A stretch of 64,000 bases of DNA, taken from Xestospongia bergquistia. Its lineage: Eukaryota > Porifera > Demospongiae > Haplosclerida > Petrosiidae. The number at the start of each line of letters is the position of its first letter. Position 1 is the stretch's first letter. The position numbers and the translations under genes are program-made. The notes beneath the pieces are model-generated. The model did not search any database and was not told where the DNA came from. It worked only from the letters and a program-made list of their open reading frames with translations. The stretch covers positions 26,026,249 to 26,090,248 of the forward strand of contig OZ014411.1 of the NCBI GenBank assembly GCA_963965975.1, given 5' to 3'. Of this stretch, positions 57,177 to 64,000 are shown in pieces.

Positions 57177-59821
57177 ATCCAGGCAAAGTAAGTTAAATTT
57201 TCTATCCTCAAGTCTATCAGTGACTGTAAGAATACATACCAGAGCCAAGAGAACCAAAGTATTTAGGACACCTCTCACCAAAAAATGAGACACCAAGAAC
57301 AGCAAAGATGAACATACAAATGAACAGAAGTGCCACAATATTGGTCATATCTGTAACACATTTATTAGAAAACATTAAACATCATATATACTTATATCAA
57401 GTAATAGTATAATTAAATCTACAAAATGTAAAAATCTTAAAATACAATTTACATTGAATTAAAAGAAAAAGACAGGTAAACAATTCCATATTATACATAC
57501 ATGTACTATATATGACAGTATGACATTACCCTATACAACAACCACATGTATATTAATATTGATATATAGATTTGTACATATACATGTACAAATCACAGTA
57601 CATGTATATAGTGTTACATGTGGTCCACTAATCTAGTATTACCTGGTATTGAATGCATTACTGTTTGAACAATAATTCGTAGTCCCTTCAATGCACTAAT
57701 GCTATAACATTAAAATAAGATACTCATTGTAGAAAATTTATTATAAAAACTAACCTTCTTAAAATTCTCAATGCTCTCAACACTCTTAATATTCCAAGAA
57801 CTCTTCCACCACCAAGAAATGACAAATCTAATATAATAATTATAATGTAACAGTTGACTACATTGTGCATATAAGTAATGTTAATAAATATAGAATAGTA
57901 GAATATTCTACTTAAAGTGTGAACATGTACTGTACAAAGTCTAAAATCTGCATAGTGTGTTCTCTCCAGTGTTATTCAGTAGTATCAACTAGTTACCAGT
58001 TAAATAAAAAATGTACACAATATAGCAAAAATATGAAGGCTAAAAAATTGATATACACTCACTTGGTCCAAGAAGTGATGCTACTACAATACTAAAGTCA
58101 AAGACATTCCATCCTACTTTCCAGAAACCAATAAAGTTATGATACCATTTGACTAATATCTCCAATATATACACAGTTAAGAAAACACGATCAAATGCTA
58201 TAAACATTGCACCATATTTTTGCTCCTAAACAATAAAAAGTCTACATAAACAATAAACAAAATTGCAATACATATACTTGTTGTGCTATTTCAATGATAT
58301 ATATTATTATTGCATATGTATGTTATTAAAATGCAGTATAGAGCCTCAACATAATGTTACCTGATAATGGATATTATATTATATTATAGTAACATTCATT
58401 CCATTAATTATGAGCTTATGTATCACTGCTTACTAAATGTTTATCAGTTTGAATACCAATGATGATAGAGTTAATAAAGATGGCCGCCATGATAGTCAAA
58501 CGGAATCCAGTACTGTCTATAAATTTTCCTATGTGTATTTCTCTAAACCGCTCTTCTTTAAATCTAAAAAATAGCAAGAATAATATATGACCACTAGTCA
58601 GAGCTTTGAGCACAACACTAAATATATAGTAACTGACTAAGTTATGTTCATTACAAAACATATATAAGGTAATCTTGTATGAAAATGATCACATCCTTAT
58701 TAGTTGACCATTTTCACTATTTAAAATTGTACAACTAACATTAATATTACAAATACATTTGTACATGTACATGTACAAATGTACAATTGTACATTGTGCA
58801 AGAAGATTTACAAGTGTACACTAGTATTACAGATACATTTGTACATGTACAAATGTACAATTGTACATTGTGCAAGTACATGAATATGTATACATATATG
58901 TACACCATGTACACTGTACACAGTACACATACGATTTTACATTGTGCAAGTAGATTAACAAGTATACATTAAAATTACAAGTACATTTGTACATCATATA
59001 AGTATTATTAAGTCTGTAACACCATTTATTGTCCCATCACACTTTATGACAAGATGATGAGTGGACCAGAGGGAGGGTCTAGAAGTGAAATTGGCTTACT
59101 GCTTCATTAGATGTATAATTAAGTCTGTAACACTATATAATTGTCCATTGTCCCATCAATCATTGTTACTGCTTCGTTAGAATGTATAGAATGTGTGACA
59201 TTACAACAAAGTTATCATAATAGTTATAAGTATTATTATAACAACTACCCATATTAGTAAAATTTTATGCTTATGGTGTTTTTCAAGCTAAAATATCATA
59301 CTGTCTATCTTAATAGGTTTGAGGTAGGCCTAAAATCTCATCAGTAGATCTGCTAAAAATTATGTCAAAATGAACTATACACATATTTGAAAGTTATTGG
59401 TCCTTCCCTTCAAGCTTACCAAAGTAGCATTTTAAGCAAACTTCCATGAGTGATGTTTATAGGTTAACCAAAATAGTGCTAAATTTATTTGCAGTTATAA
59501 TAACAATAACTATAACAACTTATAACCATCATCACAACTTTCTGGTAGTGCCCACATACCAATGGTGCAGTTAACCCTCCTCTGCCTGTCAGCTTATCAA
59601 AAGCAGGAGGGACTAGCTCATTAGCCTATAAACCATACTGTGTGATCACTATGATGTGAAATGATAAAAATTCCTTTACATGTAATTAGAAGACATCACC
59701 ATAATTATGGTATAGTACACATAAACATCATACCTGTCACAATCAGTGACAATATCAAAAAATGAAATGATCTTTGGTTGAAGTGCCTGATGATCAATAG
59801 TCTATGAAATAACAAATGTTC

Positions 59822-59855
<34 letters not shown>

Positions 59856-61219
59856 TAATTAATATTATTATTGTATTAAAAAATAAATTACAGAACAATT
59901 AACTCGTACAACATATCTGTACTGTTCAACTAGTGGCATTGTTATTTGATGTGTTGAGATCACAAAATTGAAAGAAATAGAAATGTCATATATTGTAATA
60001 TAGGAATCAATGAAAACAGGACATTATAATTGAGTGTATTGTGACCTTAGCATTATGGAGTAGAAGGTGTTCAGGTATCACAGGAGAGTCTTCTGAATTT
60101 TCTCTATTTAAATAGACTCAAATTAATACAATAGTATGAATGCTGTATTACACATGAATTTGAACACATTTGAATACTTTTTTAGTAAAGAGACTTGAGT
60201 TGTGTATGTATATTGTAATTGTAATGTGGTTAGGTCAATGAAACTGAAGGTAGATTATATACATGTATTTGTACATAAAACCCTACATAATACCATACGG
60301 CAATTTACTTTATACCATATTTTGATGTATATGTACATACATGTACATGTACAATGTTGTAAAACATTTTCATAAACTATTTTCTCTGATGCCCAAATTT
60401 GGGTGAAAACAAACTCTTGAAAAAACCACAGTAGAAAATAGAGATGGTCTATTTCTTCTATCTTCATATCTAATGTGTTAAAAAACTAAATTAGAAACTT
60501 GTTTTATAGTTGAAATTTGAAACTAGTACAATGCAAACTTGTTTACTTCAATACAATGTTTTGTGTTAAAAGCATAAAACATTTTGTGTAGCTATAAATA
60601 TTGTAAATGAGATGTATGTTCCAAGTTTAAAGTTCCAAGTTTAAAGTTTTCCACCATACGAAAACATCGTAGTATATCTTTATGTCTTAAATGTAGTGAT
60701 GACCATTGAATCAACTTGATATTGGGAGACTTTTGTTGATTTTCTATCTGTAGAACATATCAATTTTGGTTGCAATAGATAGACAAGTAGTACCATATTT
60801 ATTATAAATGTTTCAAGCTTAATGCACACAAGCTTTAATAGTTACAGAGAGAAACATCTACAATATAGGCAGTGTCACAGATTTTTGACATCCAGATTAT
60901 CCCAATAATTATTGATGTCATGCATTCATGACATGTGACCTCTAAGAGTTAAAATTAACAGACAAAATCAGAAAATTACCCTAGCAAAATAAACTGGTAG
61001 TGTATGGTATTATGTATATGTACATGTAGTACAAGAATAATAGACAATATAAGATCAAGAGTTTAAAGGTCTTAGGTTATAATATTAATATACTTACAGC
61101 TTGTTGTCATCTTCATTAATGATTTTAAAACAGCTCTGTTGATCAGGATTGTCAGTAGATTTATTGACTGGAAGAATTTTGTTATTGTGCCATCTACAGA
61201 CTTGTTTAATGTAGTCCAT
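49541..61219 (-). CDS. CATSPER4: CATSPER4, sperm-specific cation channel pore subunit
   Basis: Coding exons on minus: 61098-61219 (ATG; exon begins 61228), 60046-60103, 59734-59801, 58434-58563, 58063-58225, 57755-57827, 57643-57701, 57240-57350, 57072-57136, 56176-56280, 53258-53327, 52228-52307, 51083-51199, 50775-50924, 49541-49708 (TAG). Phases agree throughout; about 512 residues (human 472). One six-helix ion-transport domain: S1 FRLTIMAAIFINSIIIGIQT, S2-S3 RVFLTVYILEILVKW, S4 RVLGILRVLRALRILR with regularly spaced Arg, S5 IVALLLFICMFIFAVLGVSF, pore FSLFICITQDGW (selectivity T-x-D-x-W, as in CATSPER4), S6 GGIYLVIFIMIGAFIFANLV. The C-terminal coiled coil EALEKYFLILSAIEDNLAEF ... IKEQLTVIVQEIKAL matches the CATSPER4 tail. 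It should assemble with CATSPER1-3 in the flagellar Ca2+ channel. The frame upstream of the ATG is closed within the 5' UTR exon, supporting this start. The last exon is less conserved. Confidence 0.95.
52725..53167. mobile_element. MITE-like element with 16-bp perfect TIRs
   Basis: AAGACTGGAGAGTTGG at 52725 and its exact reverse complement ending at 53167. Inner parts also pair (ATTCATTGGTTG at about 52834 and its complement at about 53093). 443 bp, no coding capacity, target duplication not evident; in a CATSPER4 intron. Confidence 0.8.
53700..54470 (-). mobile_element. CACTA (En/Spm, TNP2-like) transposase relic
   Basis: Minus strand. 54470-54240 reads KLLFGTFDLIVKAQVF (family block LxxGTFDLPAKA) and, one frame away, 54250-53700 reads IHGCPTCLYPGEHNRTH, LGTFYPLHTGTQRAFTDGER, GIKGTSSLRNYLYLVNGVPI and DYIYCILEGV. 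These correspond to the YGCPxCxHPG, TYP, GIKGxSxL and VPVDYMHCVLEG motifs of metazoan CACTA transposases. At least one frameshift, no recognised termini, and N- and C-terminal parts missing. It lies in the CATSPER4 intron between exons 53258-53327 and 56176-56280, in the same orientation as the gene. Confidence 0.82.
54817..55322. mobile_element. MITE-like element rich in AAGCACTT-type motifs
   Basis: Left end TGTCAAGCACTGATAAAGTG, right end reverse-complemented TGTCAAACATTTGAGAAATT. More than fifteen (C)AAGCAC(T/A) words lie in the outer 150 bp on each side and in both orientations, as in hAT subterminal repeats. About 505 bp, non-coding; target duplication unclear. Confidence 0.65.
55467..55519. 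repeat. Fold-back repeat, 20-bp arms
   Basis: GATGTGGTCAAGATGCTCAT (55467-55486) and its near complement ending 55519 (17 of 20), loop 13 bp. Outer TGCACTA words flank both arms. Confidence 0.8.
57146..57174. repeat. (GA)n microsatellite in CATSPER4 intron
   Basis: About 14 GA units beginning some ten bases upstream (in transcript sense) of the acceptor of exon 57072-57136. On the minus strand it is a CT-rich polypyrimidine tract, so length variation could affect that acceptor. Confidence 0.85.
58745..58995. repeat. Palindromic tandem repeat of about 80-90 bp, three units
   Basis: Units at about 58745, 58828 and 58920 (third diverged) share ATTACA(A/G)(A/G)TACATTTGTACAT and ACATTGTGCAAG; units 1 and 2 contain TTTGTACATGTACAAATGTA, which is self-complementary. 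In a CATSPER4 intron. Confidence 0.8.
59010..59190. repeat. Short direct duplication
   Basis: TTAAGTCTGTAACAC..ATT at about 59009 and 59111, each followed by TTGTCCCATCA and then TTACTGCTTC(A/G)TTAGA. Confidence 0.7.
59821..59853. repeat. (ATT)n microsatellite
   Basis: About eleven ATT/TTA triplets just upstream of the CATSPER4 exon at 59734-59801. Confidence 0.9.
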
Positions 61220-61721
61220 TGGAATGTACTAGAAATAAATTTAGATATACATATTTAACATTGAAATAATTACATACTACATCAGTATACTATCATTTTG
61301 AGATACAGTTATTTGATGTTTTATCATTACAAGATACAGCAATACAAACCATGAACTGACAAATTATGCAGAACACTGTAGGCTAATAGAACAGTTATAA
61401 CACAACCACACATAACACATTTAATAATAGGAAAAGATTAGTGTTGTTTTTGTATTGAAATAAATATTAGTATTAGTACTAGTTTAAGTATAGAAATTAA
61501 GTTTCTTTCGGTTTTAGATTTAGTTTTGGTAACCTAACTTCTTTATATTTAGCTAAAATGTCAGTTTTAATTTTAATATCATAGATTTGTTGAATAGATA
61601 TTGTGATCACATCTCAAGAATGATGACAGGTGTACGAGCTGTCATGAATAACAGTCCGAAGGTCAACTTTGAAATGGTTCAATGAAGACTAAAAGGAAGC
61701 CAATTGATAGTGACAACTCAC

Positions 61722-61800
61722 CTTTGAATTGATCTTTCTTAATGTGTGAATACCTCATCAAACGGTAAATAATATAACCAGTCGATGTACTAAATCTAAT
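61722..61800 (-). other. CATSPER4: Probable 5' UTR exon of CATSPER4
   Basis: A strong donor (CAAAG then GTGAGTTG, minus strand, exon end 61722) precedes the coding exon starting at 61228. The segment has stops (TGATGA) and no ATG in the frame that would join, so it would be untranslated. The 5' boundary is not determined. Confidence 0.45.
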
Positions 61801-62715
61801 ACCCAAAATCAACATTTTTAGTTTGAAGATGTACAAAATTAGTCAAGTATAGACACACAATAATTAAAAGCAATGGGAACAAATACCAACCTTGTGTAAA
61901 TAAACAGTAGGACTGTGCGTGGCTTGAAAGAGGCCAACAGCAATAGGGGAGTACTGTGACCCTTTGTGCTATTAAAAGTCTTGAAATTCAAGAACATAAT
62001 TTATCGATACAGTAACCTGATTAAAATCAAACTTGCTAGATAAATTAAGAATTCACTCAAACCAACTGGCTACCTTGGGTGTGTCTAAATTTTAATATAT
62101 CCATGACTTAGTAGATGTTTTTACTATAGAAAAATTATTTAATAAAATAACTCATAATTTTTATTTAAAAGTGACTTTCAAGTGATAGAAAATAACAAAA
62201 GTTGATGTCTATACCTAAGGGTTAATAAATAAACATCCACCTCATTTAAACTTGGGTCAAAATACAGTCTCGAGACACTGGGTATGACGTTCAGGTAATA
62301 CATATATTAGTCATGAGGTACAAAACTTTATGACTATTAATTAGATTTATGATCATGGCTCATGTTTTTAGCCATCATACACACCTGAACAAAATAGTCT
62401 GCAAATAAACATTAGGCCTAAGGCATATTATGATGCAGATAGTTAGCAATAACAATTATGTGCTAGTTACAGCAATCTTCTAGTTATTTGAAGTGGCTCA
62501 CAGTCAATGTTTGATGTGGTATTCTTGTAGATTGAAGCTCCAGCCTCCAACTTCACTATATAGTCAGTGCTATATACACAGCTGCAGATCCAATCCCCAT
62601 TATCCACGTGACTTTCCCGGAATATATAGCTTCTCTGCACATGCGCACAAGTGAAGCCTTTGGTTTGTTAGTCATGATCAAACGATTGTTAGCTCGGGAC
62701 ATGCTCAGTTGCTGG
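61801..62715. other. Intergenic region upstream of CATSPER4
   Basis: AT-rich with no open frame or repeat of note; likely contains the CATSPER4 promoter on the minus strand. A block without obvious features. Confidence 0.4.
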
Positions 62716-62720
62716 AAAGC

Positions 62721-62749
62721 ATGCAAATGCAATTGAGAGAGTATTTAAA
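62721..62749 (+). promoter_or_regulatory. Octamer plus TATA-like promoter
   Basis: ATGCAAAT (62721-62728), the exact POU/Oct octamer, lies 13 bp before TATTTAAA (62742-62749). The first possible ATG of the downstream gene is about 100 bp further (62850). Motifs are seen; promoter function is inferred. Confidence 0.5.
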
Positions 62750-62849
62750 AAGAAAAGTGCTCTCGTTTTGCTCAAAGCGGATTATTTTGATTCTTTCGCT
62801 ATAGTGCTCGTATATAACGCAAACTTTTACTGATTGACCTTACTGAACA

Positions 62850-63321
62850 ATGACAAGTTAGTTTATTATATGTATATATAATTATATATACGTGTGTGTG
62901 TATTTCCATACATGTATTAGAATTAACATTATCTATGTTTGCATAAGTTAAGTTCAGCTACTCGGAATGTTGTGCCAGTGCGTGCTGTATTATCTCTTAT
63001 ACACGTGTATTGTGTGAATGTAGACCTTTGTCTCTGTTTCAACCAAGCTTTATTGTTGTTGTATATATAATTATGTCATTGATAGTAAAGCATAGTAATG
63101 TATTGTGTAGTTATATTTATTTATTATTTTAGAATTATATGAACTGAACATAATCAGATAAATATTGACTTAATATAATATATGATCTAAAAGACTTGAT
63201 TTCTTTCTCTTTTATACATTAGACTATAATATGCTAAGTTATAAAATGCTTATTTTCCTGATATTGATCAGTCAATGTAATGGAGTTGACGTAGGACCTT
63301 GCGGTGGAGCACCTCCAAGAC
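62850..63321 (+). CDS. 5' end of a secreted or membrane protein gene (continues beyond right edge)
   Basis: Exon 63223-63321 (AG before, GTGAGT after) reads MLSYKMLIFLILISQCNGVD then VGPCGGAPPR from ATG 63231: a short charged start, a hydrophobic core LIFLILI and a likely signal cleavage after CNG. An upstream mini-exon ending at 62856 (ATGACAA, then GTTAGT) joins in frame to give MTNYNMLSYKM..., so translation may begin at 62850 instead. The mature start GPCGGAPPR suggests a Cys-rich extracellular module, but no domain is visible. No further coding exon was recognised to 64000. Identity unknown. Confidence 0.5.
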
Positions 63322-64000
63322 GTGAGTTATTGGTATTGTACTTAGTTGTACTTGACAACTACTGTCTGTGCGCTAATAGTTGTTGAATAACTGAGATGCT
63401 CTGTTTTATCTGTGAAGTTTTCACAAATGTGTGAAGAAAGTATTACAATTGTTTTATGATATATATTTTGGTGATCAAAATAGTAAATTTTTTTTTTCTT
63501 ACATGTATGAACACTGCTGCTGATGATGATTTTAGTGACCAAATTCTTTCTTGTTAAGAGGAAATGTAGCTTATATATTGTGTTAATACAAAGTGTACAC
63601 ACAAATTTATGTAGCAATGTGTGTGTGAGTGTGGTTGCAGTCACAGGAAACCTTTTATTAATATTATTGTTTGTCTATTATAATTATTATGTTCAATATT
63701 ACCATGGGACCTATGCCCTTATACTACACCTGTAGTAGCACTTAATGCTTACAAACTGTTGTCTGTTTTCAGTATAATTACTTGATTGGTTCTGGGAATG
63801 TGTTGACATCTATACATGATGAGAAAATTACATTTTGGTGGTTCAATAGTTAAATTTGTTATGCTAACTGGAAGGTAGGACTAGACTTTAATTACTGTGA
63901 ACCACAGTGCCAGTAGTTGGTTAGTGTCTGTAATGTAAAGTGCACTATAACGTTGTAATTCTGGTGCTCTTATAATAATATAAAGTAGATATAATAAGTT
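63322..64000. other. Probable first large intron of the right-edge gene
   Basis: No supported exon, repeat or RNA gene. Open frames at 63342-63644 (minus) and 63523-63735 (plus) are low-complexity and unsupported. Confidence 0.4.

Overview
The window is nuclear DNA of an early-branching animal, most likely a demosponge. This is inferred from AT-rich sequence, short GT-AG introns, animal-only genes (CATSPER4, a RING/TRAF/MATH protein, an ankyrin/SOCS-box protein), photoprotein-like EF-hand genes and very many ACATGTACATGT-type palindromic tracts. There are no bacterial operons, CRISPR arrays or recognisable tRNA/rRNA genes.

Positions 1-44,947 (minus strand) hold one gene, CPSF3 (the mRNA 3'-end endonuclease CPSF73). 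It starts at 44,947 and runs off the left edge. Twenty conserved exons plus one possible extra cassette exon can be placed. Three introns (about 11, 8 and 16 kb) are packed with other things. The first (1,644-12,686) contains a tandem pair of intronless EF-hand genes, a hAT scrap, a 33-bp/149-bp minisatellite and a LINE with a restriction-like-endonuclease C-terminus that split the minisatellite. The second (14,257-22,379) has a Tc1/mariner relic, an ABABA tandem repeat, a duplicated 1-kb block, a LINE fragment and a DIRS-like fossil with a hAT relic inside it. The third (22,539-38,584) has several hAT relics, a SWIM/PHD Mutator-like relic, another DIRS-like fossil and four 0.6-kb tandem repeats.

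Positions 44,948-49,100 (plus strand) hold two compact genes: a RING-TRAF-MATH ubiquitin-ligase-like gene (divergent from CPSF3) and an ankyrin-repeat/SOCS-box (ASB-like) gene. Both are probably substrate or E3 components of ubiquitin ligases.

Positions 49,541-61,722 (minus strand) hold a 15-coding-exon CATSPER4, a pore subunit of the sperm cation channel, convergent with the ASB-like gene. A CACTA transposase relic and several MITE-like inverted-repeat elements lie in its introns. From about 62,720 to the right edge a new plus-strand gene begins, with an octamer plus TATA-like promoter and a signal-peptide exon.

The host genes are housekeeping (CPSF3), signalling (EF-hand, TRAF, ASB) and sperm-specific (CATSPER4), with no obvious joint pathway. 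The most unusual features are the LINE flanked by about 0.9-1.2-kb duplicated minisatellite arms, the possible in-frame 33-codon cassette exon in CPSF3, the nested EF-hand pair with mitochondrial-like leaders, and the satellite whose four units each keep a terminal-exon-like reading frame with a poly(A) signal.
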